From contig NZ_JYLL01000006.1 in the NCBI RefSeq assembly GCF_001439695.1, positions 62,001 through 126,000 on the forward strand: 64,000 bases of DNA, given 5' to 3'. This document shows positions 1-8,985 of this stretch, one piece after another. The stretch's first letter is position 1. Each line of letters starts with the position of its first letter. The DNA is from Pseudomonas veronii (GTDB taxonomy: Bacteria > Pseudomonadota > Gammaproteobacteria > Pseudomonadales > Pseudomonadaceae). The position numbers were made by a program, and so were the translations under genes. The notes under the pieces were generated by a model. The model did no database searches, was not told the DNA's origin, and saw only the letters and a list, made by a program, of their open reading frames with translations.

Positions 1-335
1 CCGCGCACATCGGCGCGCACAGCGGCCAGGGTCTGGGCGATGTGTTTTTTCTCGGCCTGTTCCACCGTCGCGCTCAGCGCCGCTTCCAACGGCAGGCTGG
101 CGCCGAGCAGGCTCGCCAGTTGCCGCGTGGCCCAGGCCAGGTCGTTGTCCGACAGCTTGGCGCTGAACAGGCTGCTGCCGCCCGCGGCCTGTTGATTGCC
201 TTCGACCTGCACCAGAAGCGCGGTCAGGCCACGGCTGCGCAACGCGGCAAACGCCGCGCTCTGGCTGTCCGCCTCCAGGTGCCCGGCCTCGACCTTGCCG
301 CTGGCGTCGGCGGCTTCATAGCGATAGCGATTCAT
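1..335 (-). CDS. hxcS: Type II secretion inner-membrane protein GspF (HxcS), N-terminal part
   Basis: About 111 N-terminal residues are in the window; the rest lies beyond base 1. The start MNRYRYEAADASGKVEAGHL, followed by LSDNDLAWATRQLASLLGA, is the typical opening of GspF/PilC platform proteins. In the family, GspF is a polytopic inner-membrane protein that couples the cytoplasmic ATPase to pseudopilus assembly. Its ATG overlaps the hxcR stop by one base (TGATG), so it is the distal gene of the minus-strand hxc operon. Family assignment is firm. The Hxc name, rather than Xcp, rests on the whole gene order. Confidence 0.9.
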   Translation of the reverse strand, partial: MNRYRYEAADASGKVEAGHLEADSQSAAFAALRSRGLTALLVQVEGNQQAAGGSSLFSAKLSDNDLAWATRQLASLLGASLPLEAALSATVEQAEKKHIAQTLAAVRADVR

Positions 336-1753
336 CAGGCGTCCCGTGTTACGCGCAGGATTTCTTCGGCCGCGGTGGTGCCGCTGCGCACCCAGCGCTC
401 GCCGTCTTCACGCATGCTGAACATGCCGGCGCGGCGTGCCGCCAGACGCAGCTCCTGCTCGCCGGCGCCCTGGTGGATCAGGCTGCGCACCTCGTCGTCG
501 ACGCAGAACAATTCATGGATACCGGTACGCCCGCTGTAGCCGATCTGGTTGCACTGCGCGCAGCCCACCGGGCGCCAGGTGCCCGGCACGGCCGGGTCTG
601 CCTGCTTGCAGTGCGGGCACAGGCGCCGCACCAGGCGCTGGGCCAACACGCCCAACAGTGAAGACGCCAGCAGGAACGGTTCGACGCCCATATCGATCAG
701 GCGGTTGACCGCCGACACCGCGTCGTTGGTGTGCAGGGTGGCGAGCACCAGGTGGCCGGTGAGCGAGGCTTGCACGGCGATCTGGGCGGTCTCCAGGTCG
801 CGGATTTCGCCGATCATGATGATGTCCGGGTCCTGGCGCAGGATCGCACGCAAAGCCAGGCCGAAGGTCATGTCGATCTTGGCGTTGACCTGGATCTGGC
901 TGATGCCCGGCAAGTCGTACTCCACCGGGTCTTCGACAGTGAGGATATTGCTGGTGCTCGCATCCAGCCGCGCCAGCGCGGCATAGAGGCTGGTGGTCTT
1001 GCCGCTACCGGTGGGCCCGGTGACCAACACGATGCCGTGGGGCTGGCGGATCAGCGTGTCGAGGCGCGCCAGCAGTTGCGGCTCCATGCCCAGGGTCTCC
1101 AGTTGCAGGCGCCCGGCCTGCTTGTCCAGCAAGCGCATCACTACGCGCTCGCCATGCCCGGTGGGCACTGTCGACACGCGGATATCAATCGGCCGCCCGG
1201 CCACGCGCAGGGCGATGCGGCCGTCCTGGGGCAGGCGTTTTTCGGCGATGTCGAGCTGGGCCATGATCTTGATCCGCGACACCAGCGCGCCATGCAGCGC
1301 CTTGCGCGGCGAGACCACGTCGCGCAGGGTGCCGTCGACGCGGTAGCGCACCACGGAGTGGGTTTCGTAGGGTTCGATATGGATATCACTGGCCTCATCG
1401 CGGGCGGCCTGGGTCAGCAAGGCGTTGATCATGCGGATCACCGGCGCGCCGTCCTGAGTGTCGAGCAGGTCGGTGATCTCGGGCATGTCCTGCATCAGGC
1501 GGTCGAGGTCGACTTCGTTTTCGGCGGCACCGACCACCGCAGCGGCGCTGCCGGTGTCGGCATAGGCGCTGGCGAGCAGGCCGTCGAGTTCGTCGTCGCG
1601 CACCTGTTCAAGGCGGCTCTGGCCGAACTGACGTTGCACTTCGCTGATCGACCAGCCGGGGGTCGACGGGCAGACCGTCAGCAGCAGGCCGGCCTCGCCG
1701 GGACGCAGGAGGATGCGTTGGGATTTGGCCCAGGCGTAGGGCAGCAGGCTCAT
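335..1753 (-). CDS. hxcR: Type II secretion ATPase GspE (HxcR)
   Basis: 472 residues, near the usual length for this ATPase. Walker A (GPTGSGKT) is at about 246-253, and the Asp box and Walker B region (DPDIIMIGEIRD) at about 308-319. A tetracysteine zinc module (CPHC at 379-382, CAQC at 398-401) precedes the GRTGIHEL motif, as in GspE proteins. It should power pseudopilus growth from the cytoplasmic face with HxcS and HxcY. It is separated from its partner hxcQ by a 500-bp repeat element, whereas the other minus-strand hxc genes nearly all touch or overlap. It may therefore need readthrough or its own promoter. Confidence 0.92.
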   Translation of the reverse strand: MSLLPYAWAKSQRILLRPGEAGLLLTVCPSTPGWSISEVQRQFGQSRLEQVRDDELDGLLASAYADTGSAAAVVGAAENEVDLDRLMQDMPEITDLLDTQDGAPVIRMINALLTQAARDEASDIHIEPYETHSVVRYRVDGTLRDVVSPRKALHGALVSRIKIMAQLDIAEKRLPQDGRIALRVAGRPIDIRVSTVPTGHGERVVMRLLDKQAGRLQLETLGMEPQLLARLDTLIRQPHGIVLVTGPTGSGKTTSLYAALARLDASTSNILTVEDPVEYDLPGISQIQVNAKIDMTFGLALRAILRQDPDIIMIGEIRDLETAQIAVQASLTGHLVLATLHTNDAVSAVNRLIDMGVEPFLLASSLLGVLAQRLVRRLCPHCKQADPAVPGTWRPVGCAQCNQIGYSGRTGIHELFCVDDEVRSLIHQGAGEQELRLAARRAGMFSMREDGERWVRSGTTAAEEILRVTRDA

Positions 1754-2254
1754 GGGGTTGACCCTTTTGGATTGAGTACATATCCGTTGATGCGGTAACG
1801 GCGGCTTATGGTTCCGCCCTCACGGCGGGCCGCCGCGCACTGTAAATGTGGGAGGGGGCTTGCCCCCGATAGCGGTGTGTCAGTCAATTCATCTGTAACT
1901 GAACCACCGCTATCGGGGGCAAGCCCCCTCCCACATTTTGAAGCGGTGAGTGCCCAGGAATTCTCAGTCAAATCCGACTGCACCCGTCTGGGCACTGCAT
2001 TGATTGCAGCGGAGTTGTGGCACAAATCCAGGCCATGAAAAAACACCGCCCCCCCGCGTAAACACGATGCGAAGCGAGCCGCTTTTGATCTTAAACCACG
2101 CAAGCCTGCGTTCGGGCACACCGAGCCCAAGCGAGGTGCCGAGTGGTGGGGCAAGGGCCCTTTGGTTACTTTGGGGTTTTTCCAAAGTGACCCGCCGTGA
2201 GGGCGGAACCATAAGCCGCCGTTAGCGAAGCCCCGGATCTGCACTCGCTCAATA
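1754..2254. repeat. Repeat element A (inverted ends plus REPIN) between hxcQ and hxcR
   Basis: This 501-bp gap holds no credible gene. A perfect 34-bp inverted repeat occupies 1796-1829 and 2191-2224. Outside the left arm is GAGTACATATCCGTT (from about 1775). The right arm extends inward to about 2105 through TGGTGGGGCAAGGGCCC, CTTTGGTTACTTTGGGG and CCAAAGTGACCCGCC. The same long arm occurs at 9675-9830 and 10157-10266. A REPIN sits in the middle. Open readings on both strands here follow the repeats and show no protein family. Confidence 0.85.
1844..1938. repeat. REPIN (paired inverted REP sequences)
   Basis: Two arms of about 34 bp (1844-1877 and 1905-1938) are inverted copies beginning AAATGTGGGAGGGGGC and ending CGATAGCGGTG, around a short AT-richer spacer. 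This is the abundant P. fluorescens-type REP doublet. It could fold into a cruciform or an RNA hairpin inside the hxc operon. Confidence 0.9.
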
Positions 2255-4558
2255 TCAATCACGAGCCGGCACCGCCCTGATCACCGCCCTCGGCCCAGCC
2301 CCCGGAATCGCCTTCTCCACCGACGGCAACTGCGGTGCCTGCACATCCGGCATTGCCCAACTGCGCTCCGGCTGCAAGCCTCCCTGGGCGCGGCGCATGA
2401 ACTCATAGCGGTTCAACGTGATACTGCGCCCCGCGCCACTGTCGCGAATGATGTAGGGGCGCAAAAACACCATCAGGTTGGTCTTGTTCACACTGCGCTT
2501 TTCATTGCGAAACAACGCGCCCAACCCCGGGATATCCGACAGCCACGGCACCGCGTCATTGCTCTGGCTGTAGCCGTCCTGCAACAACCCGCCGAGCACC
2601 ATGATCTGCCCGTCGTCCAGCAGGATGCTGGTATCGATCGCCCGCTTGTTGGTCACCGTGCCCGCGTCCACCGACGCCCGCGCGTCCACGCTGCTGACTT
2701 CCTGGTAGATATCCAGCTTCACCGTGCCGCCTTCGGAAATCTGCGGGCGCACGTTGAGCTTGAGCCCCACTTCTTCGCGCTGCACGGTCTGGAACGGGTT
2801 GTTGCTGGTGCCGCCGCCGCCCGTCACATAGCTGCCGGTGACGAACGGAATGGTCTGCCCGACAAAAATGCTCGCGGCTTCGTTGTCCAGGGTCAGCAGG
2901 TTCGGTGTCGACAGCACGTTGGTGCCGCCCTTGCTCTTCAAGGCGCGGGCCAGCACTTTGAGGTCGAGCACCTTGCCGATCCCGGGGATGTCGACGCTGC
3001 CATCGACCAGGCCGATATTCAGGCCCTTGGGCAGCACATCGATGCTGGTCTTGCTGGTCGACGTGCCATTCACCCCGCTGCCCCCCAGGTTCACCCCGCC
3101 AAAACCGCCCTTGCCGCCGAGGTTGCCGGCCTGCCACTGCACGCCGAACTCGCTGGCGTCGTCTTCGTTGACTTCGACGATCAGGCTTTCGATCACCACC
3201 TGGGCGCGGCGCTGGTCAAGCATGTCGATCACTTCGCGCAGGTTGCGGTACAGCGGGTCCGGCGCGGAGATCAGCAAGGTGTTGGTGGTGGCGTCGGCCT
3301 GGATCGTCACGCCGCCGGCGCTGAACGCGGTGTTCTGATCGCTGGGGCTGCTGCCGGTCGCCGGTTTGTCCTGGCCATACCCGGCCTGCACGCCGCTGCC
3401 GGTGGGCGTGCCGCTGCTGTTCTGCGCGGTGCTGTTGCCCTGGGTGCTCTGGGCATTGCCGCCCATGGCACTGAGCTTGCCCCGCGCCTCGTCGCTGACG
3501 CCGGACTCGCTCTCGCCGGTGAGCAAGCCGCGCAGCGACTGCGCCAGCTTGCCGGCCTGGGCGTTGCGCAGGTAGACCACGTGCATGTTGCTCGGGTTGC
3601 TCTGGGCATTGTCGAGTTTGTAGATCAGGTTGCGCGCCAGCTCGGTGCGCTCGGGGCTGCCGGAACGGATGATGATCGAGTTGGAGCGCGGGTCACCGAT
3701 CACGTTGATCTTCTGGGTCTGGTCGGCGCCCTGGGTTTCCAGGAGTTCGCTGACCATGGCGGCGATGTCCACGGCGATGCCGTTCTGCACCATCACCACG
3801 TCGGTGTCGATGGCGCTGGGGGTGTCGATGCCGTCGATGATCTGCGCCACCCGCGCAAGGTTTTCCGCGTAGTCGGTGATGACGATGCTGTTGTTGCCCG
3901 GGTAGGCGTTGATCGGGTTGTTCGGCGACACGATCGGGCGCAGCACCGGGATCAGGTTCACCGCGTTTTCGTATTGCAGGCGAAAGGTGCGGGTCTGCAT
4001 GCCGCTGCTGCCGGCGCTGTAGATCGGCCCGCCGAGCAACTTCGCATCGGCCTCCGGCACCACCTGGGCCACGCCGCCGACGTCGACCACGCTGAAGCCC
4101 TGCATGCGCAGCGCAGCCAGCAGCATGTCGTAGGCTTGATGCGCCGGCACCTGGCCTTCGCTGACCAGGGTCAGGTTGCCTTTGACTCGAGGGTCGACCA
4201 GAAACTGCTGGCCGGTGGCACGGGACAGCGCGCGCACCACCGCCTGGATATCGGCATCGACAAAATTCAACTGCACCGGCTGATCGCCCAGTGGGTTGCG
4301 CGTCTTGACCGCAGCCGGCGCGTGGCCACGGGCGCTGTTGGTCAGCGGGTGCTGGACGCGGGGCTTGGGCGCCGGCTCGCGCTGGCGCTCCAGCACGCTC
4401 TCGCTGCTACGCCGGGTGTCGGCCAGGGGCTGGCCGAGTTCGCTGTCCACCTGCAACGGCTTGGTCGGCGACGGGGTGTTGCTGCACGCGCTCAAGGCCA
4501 GTAACAGCAGCGGCGCGACCTTGCGAAAAGGCGCAGGGTTGGGGACTGACCACTTCAT
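2255..4558 (-). CDS. hxcQ: Type II secretion outer-membrane secretin GspD (HxcQ), lipoprotein type
   Basis: 767 residues. The N terminus has a lipoprotein signal with lipobox LSAC near residue 25, matching the published property of P. aeruginosa HxcQ as a self-piloting liposecretin. N0-N3 repeats follow (LNFVDADIQAVVRALS at about 97-112), then a Gly/Ser/Gln/Thr-rich low-complexity stretch at about 345-405. The C-terminal secretin pore domain contains TPNLLTLDNEAASIFVG and the VPWLSDIPGLGALF motif. It should form the outer-membrane exit channel. The ATG overlaps the hxcZ stop (ATGA). Confidence 0.93.
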   Translation of the reverse strand: MKWSVPNPAPFRKVAPLLLLALSACSNTPSPTKPLQVDSELGQPLADTRRSSESVLERQREPAPKPRVQHPLTNSARGHAPAAVKTRNPLGDQPVQLNFVDADIQAVVRALSRATGQQFLVDPRVKGNLTLVSEGQVPAHQAYDMLLAALRMQGFSVVDVGGVAQVVPEADAKLLGGPIYSAGSSGMQTRTFRLQYENAVNLIPVLRPIVSPNNPINAYPGNNSIVITDYAENLARVAQIIDGIDTPSAIDTDVVMVQNGIAVDIAAMVSELLETQGADQTQKINVIGDPRSNSIIIRSGSPERTELARNLIYKLDNAQSNPSNMHVVYLRNAQAGKLAQSLRGLLTGESESGVSDEARGKLSAMGGNAQSTQGNSTAQNSSGTPTGSGVQAGYGQDKPATGSSPSDQNTAFSAGGVTIQADATTNTLLISAPDPLYRNLREVIDMLDQRRAQVVIESLIVEVNEDDASEFGVQWQAGNLGGKGGFGGVNLGGSGVNGTSTSKTSIDVLPKGLNIGLVDGSVDIPGIGKVLDLKVLARALKSKGGTNVLSTPNLLTLDNEAASIFVGQTIPFVTGSYVTGGGGTSNNPFQTVQREEVGLKLNVRPQISEGGTVKLDIYQEVSSVDARASVDAGTVTNKRAIDTSILLDDGQIMVLGGLLQDGYSQSNDAVPWLSDIPGLGALFRNEKRSVNKTNLMVFLRPYIIRDSGAGRSITLNRYEFMRRAQGGLQPERSWAMPDVQAPQLPSVEKAIPGAGPRAVIRAVPARD

Positions 4559-5067
4559 GAAGCTTCCTTAGCGCCAAGCGCCTGATCCATGCGAACGGTC
4601 CCGGACACAGTGCCGGCCGAGTTGTCGATAGCGTCCGCGCTACGCTGCAAGCGCGCCTCGGACACCTCCAGGGAAAACGAACGGGGATTGCCCAGTAACC
4701 AGTCCATCACCGCATCGGCCGGCGCGTTGTCGAAGCTCAGGCGCCAGGCGCCGGCATCCAGCGCCTGCAACTGGTAACGACCTTGCAGGCCGGCGCTGTC
4801 CAGGGCCTGTTGCAGCGTGGCGGCATCGGCGGGCCGCGGCGCCGCGACACCCTGCAACAGCGCGTGCAAGGTGGCGGCCTGGGTGCGCAACTTGGGGGTT
4901 TCGGCCTGCCAATACGCGATCGTCTTCAAGGGCGGCTGAATCAGCACCAGCCAGGTCAACAGACCTGCCAGCACCAGGCCGGCGCCGCTGAGCATGCGTT
5001 GTTCGCGCAGGGGCAGGCCGCTCCAGAACGCCTGGGCCTGGCTGCGTAGACGGCGCCACTTATTCAT
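4555..5067 (-). CDS. hxcZ: Type II secretion protein GspM-like (HxcZ)
   Basis: 170 residues from the chosen start MNKWRRLRSQAQAFWSGLPL. A short cytoplasmic segment is followed by one transmembrane helix (about 25-45, AGLVLAGLLTWLVLIQPP) and a periplasmic ferredoxin-like domain, the usual GspM plan. The start at 5067 overlaps the end of hxcY by 8 bases; an upstream in-frame ATG exists but lies inside hxcY and would put 34 non-family residues in front. GspM partners GspL in the inner-membrane platform. Sequence conservation in this family is low, so the call leans on topology and position. Confidence 0.85.
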   Translation of the reverse strand: MNKWRRLRSQAQAFWSGLPLREQRMLSGAGLVLAGLLTWLVLIQPPLKTIAYWQAETPKLRTQAATLHALLQGVAAPRPADAATLQQALDSAGLQGRYQLQALDAGAWRLSFDNAPADAVMDWLLGNPRSFSLEVSEARLQRSADAIDNSAGTVSGTVRMDQALGAKEAS

Positions 5068-6142
5068 CGGCGGCTCCCGGTTTTTCGGCGGTTTCCACCG
5101 GGCCCAACGTCCAGCCATGCTCATCGCGGGTCGCGCTAAACCCGGCCTGGGCCAGCGCCGCTTGCCCATCGCCCGGCGCCGTCGGGCTACGGCTGTCGGC
5201 CAGCAAGCCCACGTGCAAGCGGCCCTGTTCGAAGCTCAGGTTGTCGACGTTGCCGACCATGAACGGCAGGCTGCTGCCGGCTACTTGCAGCAGGCTGCCA
5301 AAGCGCTGGGCGGGGTCGGCGGCGGCGCCGGTTTGGCGGGCGGCCAACTGTTGGCGGGCCTGCTGCAAGGGGTTGAGGATCACCGGTAATTCGGGGAAGG
5401 CCTGGCGCACCTGCTGACTCAGCAGCGCCTTGAGCTGCTGGCCTTCGCCCGCCTGGCGCGCGGCGTACAGGTTCAGGCCCAGGGTCCAGACGGCAGTGGC
5501 CAGGGCGACAGCGGCCAGCGCCCTGCCCCAGCCACCGCTCGCCGGTGGGTTGAGGCAGCCGTGCAAGCCCCAGCCAGGCACGGCGCCACTCCAGCGTTGC
5601 GCCTCCGGCGCCAGCGGCACCTCCAGCCCTTGATCCAACACCTGTTGCCCGAGCGGATGCACCGCCGCTTGGTGCAGGCTATGGCGTGTCAGCAAATAAC
5701 CGTCGTGCATGGCCGCGGCGCCGAGCGGCAAGGCATACGGCGCCGGGTACAGGCCGCGCAACCTGAACTGGCCCTGCGCCAACACCTGGCCCAGGCGCTC
5801 CAACCCGGCCTTGGACACCCAGGCCACCTGCACGCGCCCATCGCTGTCGCGCGGGCCGTGGGCCACCTGCATCTGCTCCACCGGCCCGAGGATCAACGCC
5901 TGTGCGGCACAGGCCACGGCGGCGGCGGTTTTGGCGGCGGCCAGCGGCGGCAGCTCGAGGCTGGTCGACAGGCTGTCGGCGGGGTGCAGAAAGCACTCCA
6001 CCGACGGCTTGGACCGGCCCAACTGCTGCAGGCTTTCGCAACCCTCGCTCACCACGGCGCCACGCTCCAGCCAGGCAAATTGCACCTGGCTGTCGACCGT
6101 CAGTTGATCGAGTGGCGGCAAGCCGATCCGCAGGCGTTTCAT
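5060..6142 (-). CDS. hxcY: Type II secretion protein GspL-like (HxcY)
   Basis: 360 residues. A cytoplasmic actin-like domain fills roughly the first 205 residues, one membrane helix follows (about 210-230, ALAAVALATAVWTLGLNLYA), and a periplasmic domain ends the protein, as in GspL. The family anchors the GspE ATPase to the membrane through the cytoplasmic domain. The start overlaps the hxcX stop as ATGA. It is shorter than some Xcp-type GspL proteins, as expected for Hxc members. Confidence 0.86.
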   Translation of the reverse strand: MKRLRIGLPPLDQLTVDSQVQFAWLERGAVVSEGCESLQQLGRSKPSVECFLHPADSLSTSLELPPLAAAKTAAAVACAAQALILGPVEQMQVAHGPRDSDGRVQVAWVSKAGLERLGQVLAQGQFRLRGLYPAPYALPLGAAAMHDGYLLTRHSLHQAAVHPLGQQVLDQGLEVPLAPEAQRWSGAVPGWGLHGCLNPPASGGWGRALAAVALATAVWTLGLNLYAARQAGEGQQLKALLSQQVRQAFPELPVILNPLQQARQQLAARQTGAAADPAQRFGSLLQVAGSSLPFMVGNVDNLSFEQGRLHVGLLADSRSPTAPGDGQAALAQAGFSATRDEHGWTLGPVETAEKPGAADE

Positions 6143-7029
6143 GCGCCCACCCGCGACCAGATCACCTGGGGCCGGCGGTCTTCGGGGCGATGCAACAACG
6201 CGTCGATCGTTACCCGGCGCTGTTCACGGCGTACCTGGCCCTGCAGGCGAAACCACTCGCTGGTAATGCCCACCTGCACGCTGTCCACCGCCACTTGGGG
6301 CAGGTGCAGGCGGTTGACGAAATCGCCACGGTTGATAAACCAGTGCCCGCTGTCGCGCTCGGCCACCAATGCCTGGGCCTGGGCCAGGCTGAGTTCCGGC
6401 ACCACCGCGCTGAGCACTTCGGCACTGGCGGTGTTGCCGTTGACCCAGGTATTGCCGGGCAGCACGCCGACGAAGGTCTGCAGGCGTCGCAGCAGCAGCG
6501 GGTCGAGCCCTTCGATACCGCTCAGGTCATCCAGGCTGCGCAGCATCGGGTAGCGCGCCGGCAGCAGCGTCTTGTCGGTACGTTGATCATAGGAGGCGAT
6601 CACTCGCCGGCTGATACGTCGGCTCACGGCCGGGTCGATGTCAATCAGGCGGCACAGGCGCTCGAAAGCTTGCAGTTGTTCGGCGTCCAGCCGCTGGCGA
6701 TTGACCAGGTTGCGCAGGTTGAACTTGCCCTGCTCGTCCTCCAGGCGCCCTTCAAACGCCCCACCCTGGGGCCGCGCCCACGGCTGATCGAGGCGCGTCA
6801 GCACGTCCTTCTGGCGCGCCTCCCACAGCAACAGGCGGCTGTGTTCCAGGCGACCTTGCAACAGCCACTGACCCTGAATGCGCAATTGCTCGGCCTCCAC
6901 GCTGCGGGTGAATACGCTCTGGCGCGTGAGCATGGCGCCAGCGATCACCGCCACCACCGCCGCGATCAGTAACGCGCTGATAATCGCCATGCCGCGCTGC
7001 TTCGCCGCTGCGGGCGAATCCCGTTTCAT
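6139..7029 (-). CDS. hxcX: Type II secretion minor pseudopilin GspK (HxcX)
   Basis: 296 residues from MKRDSPAAAKQRGMAIISAL. The prepilin-like N terminus is RGMAIISALLIAAVVAVIAG; minor pseudopilin K characteristically lacks the usual glutamate at +5. A large periplasmic domain contains the GspK hallmark VNLNT-like region (WVNGNTASAEVLSAVVPEL) near 215. GspK caps the pseudopilus tip with I and J. The ORF is open for 45 codons upstream, but that stretch lies inside hxcT; the chosen start is 8 bases after the hxcT stop. Confidence 0.88.
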   Translation of the reverse strand: MKRDSPAAAKQRGMAIISALLIAAVVAVIAGAMLTRQSVFTRSVEAEQLRIQGQWLLQGRLEHSRLLLWEARQKDVLTRLDQPWARPQGGAFEGRLEDEQGKFNLRNLVNRQRLDAEQLQAFERLCRLIDIDPAVSRRISRRVIASYDQRTDKTLLPARYPMLRSLDDLSGIEGLDPLLLRRLQTFVGVLPGNTWVNGNTASAEVLSAVVPELSLAQAQALVAERDSGHWFINRGDFVNRLHLPQVAVDSVQVGITSEWFRLQGQVRREQRRVTIDALLHRPEDRRPQVIWSRVGA

Positions 7030-7037
7030 CGCGCGCC

Positions 7038-7487
7038 TTACAGCTGCCAGGAGCCGATATCGGCATTCACGCCGTCGCCATCCGGTTGGCCGTCGGCGCC
7101 CAGGGAGAACACATCGACCTCGCCGTTGGCGCCTGGGTTGAGATAGTGATAAGGACGGCCCCACGGGTCATTGGGCAGACGGTCGAGGTAGGCGCGCCAG
7201 TTGCTGTTTTTCGCATCCGCCGGGCGTTCCACCAGCACTTTGAGGCCCTGGTTCATCGTCGGGTAAGTGCCGTGGTCGAGGCGATAGAGTTTCAGCGCCT
7301 GCATCAACCCGCCGATGTCCTGTTTCGCCGCGGTGGCCCGCGCCTGGTCCGGACGGTCGAGTACCTTGGGCACCACCATCGCCGCCAGAATCCCGAGAAT
7401 GACCACCACCACCATGATCTCGATCAGGGTGAAGCCACGCTGGCCGCGAGGGCCTGGCAGTGGGGATGTTAGGCGTGCGATATCCAT
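7038..7487 (-). CDS. hxcT: Type II secretion major pseudopilin GspG (HxcT)
   Basis: 149 residues from MDIARLTSPLPGPRGQRGFT. A prepilin peptidase site (RG|FTLIEIMVVVVILGILAA) precedes a GspG C-terminal region with the family motifs DHGTYPTMNQGLKVL and NDPWGRPYHYLNPG and a Ca-binding-like Asp-rich tail (DGQPDGDGVNAD). It should build the periplasmic pseudopilus. The start at 7487 has AAGGA about 8 bases upstream; an upstream in-frame ATG at 7589 would add an implausible 34-residue leader. It is the first gene of the minus-strand hxcT-X-Y-Z-Q-R-S block, divergent from hxcV. Confidence 0.93.
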   Translation of the reverse strand: MDIARLTSPLPGPRGQRGFTLIEIMVVVVILGILAAMVVPKVLDRPDQARATAAKQDIGGLMQALKLYRLDHGTYPTMNQGLKVLVERPADAKNSNWRAYLDRLPNDPWGRPYHYLNPGANGEVDVFSLGADGQPDGDGVNADIGSWQL

Positions 7488-7635
7488 CTCGACATTCCTT
7501 GGCTTGAGTGCATTTCGGGGCGCAGTGTTGCAAGAACACATGTCAGTCGTATTGAAAATCCTCGGGAGTTTCGGTCGCCAATCGGTCAACTGCCAGCGCT
7601 AGGCTGCGCACCTGTTTCCAGGCTTTGAGAACGCC

Positions 7636-8022
7636 ATGCGCAGGCACCGCAACGAGCGAGGTTTTACCCTGATTGAAGTGCTGGTGGCGCTGGCGATCAT
7701 CGCGGTGGCCATGGCCGCGGCCGTGCGCGTGGCCGGGTTGATGACCCAGAGCAACGGCCTGTTGCGCGACAAGTCGATGGCGATGCTGGCGGCGCAAAGC
7801 CGGCTGGCGGAGTTGCAGTTGGAGGGGCGGTTGAGCAGCGGTAAGAAGACCTTCGCGTGCGATCAGGGCCGCTTGAAACTGCGTTGCGAGCAGACCCTCA
7901 GCAACAGCCCCGACAGTCAGTTGGTGCAGGTCGATGTGCAGGTGCGGGACGCCAGCCGCGAGGCGCCGCCGTTGGCGCGCCTGGCGACGACCCTGGCCAG
8001 GCCGCAGGTCAAGGCCGAGTGA
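7636..8022 (+). CDS. hxcV: Type II secretion minor pseudopilin GspI (HxcV)
   Basis: 128 residues. The prepilin signal RG|FTLIEVLVALAIIAVAMA comes right after a short basic leader. The C-terminal part has MLAAQSRLAELQLEG, a typical GspI helix. The family member sits in the pseudopilus tip complex. It stands alone on the plus strand, diverging from hxcT and converging with hxcP, whose end it overlaps by 14 bases. This mixed orientation is, from memory, also seen in the P. aeruginosa hxc locus. Confidence 0.9.
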   Translation: MRRHRNERGFTLIEVLVALAIIAVAMAAAVRVAGLMTQSNGLLRDKSMAMLAAQSRLAELQLEGRLSSGKKTFACDQGRLKLRCEQTLSNSPDSQLVQVDVQVRDASREAPPLARLATTLARPQVKAE

Positions 8023-8440
8023 GGCGTGGCAATGCGGGCGCCTGCGGCAACGTGTCGAGCTGCACGCGCACCTTCTCGCCGCCGCGTTCGATCTCGACAC
8101 CGTCACCCGCGATGGCCGTCAAGCGCACGCCGGGGCTGAGGCGCTCGCCGAGCAGAAAACTGCGCGGCGGGCCATCGTTGAGGCTGAGGATCGCCACCGC
8201 ACCCCGCGCTCCGGCCAAGACCCCCGAGACCTTGACCTGCAATGCCGTCGGCGCCGTGGAAAACCACTGCAACGCCGGGTTATCGCTGCGCGCCGCCAAC
8301 ACCTCGGCGGCCACCGGCGGCGTGTGGGATTCGGCGGAAGTGAGCAGCAACGGCGTCCAGACCGCCACGCCGGCCAACGCGGCAACCACGGCCAGTGCCT
8401 GCACGCCGAGGGCGGGAGAAAAACGAAGGGCAAGTGCCAT
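8009..8440 (-). CDS. hxcP: Type II secretion protein GspC-like (HxcP)
   Basis: 143 residues, short for GspC. There is one N-terminal membrane helix (about 12-33) and then a homology-region domain (VSGVLAGARGAVAILSLNDGPPRSFLLGE), but no PDZ domain after it, which is typical of Hxc-type C proteins. It would link the inner-membrane platform to the HxcQ secretin. A strong ribosome site (AGGAGG, 6 bases before ATG) supports the start. It is transcribed alone, divergent from hxcU. Confidence 0.85.
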   Translation of the reverse strand: MALALRFSPALGVQALAVVAALAGVAVWTPLLLTSAESHTPPVAAEVLAARSDNPALQWFSTAPTALQVKVSGVLAGARGAVAILSLNDGPPRSFLLGERLSPGVRLTAIAGDGVEIERGGEKVRVQLDTLPQAPALPRLTRP

Positions 8441-8532
8441 GGGTGGACCTCCTGTTTGTCCGTGGCATCAGCCTACAGGCCAATTCGCACGTTTTTATTT
8501 CATAACCTCGCCAGCTTTCCAGGTGCCGCCCC

Positions 8533-8985
8533 ATGAAACAGCAAGGTTTCACCCTGATCGAACTGATGGTGGTGCTGGTGATCATCGGCATTGCCAGCGC
8601 CGCCATCAGCCTGACCATCAAGCCCGACCCGCTGCACCTGCTGCGCAAGGATGCCGAGCGTTTGAGTCAGTTGCTGCAAGTAGCCCAGGCCGAAGCCCGC
8701 GCCGATGGGCGGCCGATCACCTGGCGCGCGGACGCCAAGGGTTTCCGCTTCAACCGTCGCAGCGATGACGGCCTCGGCGTGGAGTCATTCCAGGGCGACG
8801 CCCAACTGCGCCCGCGCCTATGGGAGAGCACGCCGATGCAGGTCACGATCGAGCCCCGGCAAACCTTGGTGCTCGACGCCGAATGGATCAACCCGCCGGT
8901 GCGGGTCGAGCTGTCCGACGGGCAACACCGCCTCAGCCTGCAACGTGATGCCGCCGGTTTGATGCGCGTGGTGAGCCAGCCATGA
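8533..8985 (+). CDS. hxcU: Type II secretion minor pseudopilin GspH (HxcU)
   Basis: 150 residues starting almost directly with the prepilin site (MKQQG|FTLIELMVVLVIIGIAS). The rest fits GspH: helix with LLRKDAERLSQLLQVAQAEA, then a beta-rich globular part. It belongs to the pseudopilus. The stop overlaps the hxcW start as ATGA, so H and J are translated as a pair. Confidence 0.9.
   Translation: MKQQGFTLIELMVVLVIIGIASAAISLTIKPDPLHLLRKDAERLSQLLQVAQAEARADGRPITWRADAKGFRFNRRSDDGLGVESFQGDAQLRPRLWESTPMQVTIEPRQTLVLDAEWINPPVRVELSDGQHRLSLQRDAAGLMRVVSQP

Noticed and set aside
731..1798. Long antisense open frame opposite hxcR
   Set aside because: In this GC-rich DNA, long antisense frames are common; it mirrors hxcR codons and has no family motif.
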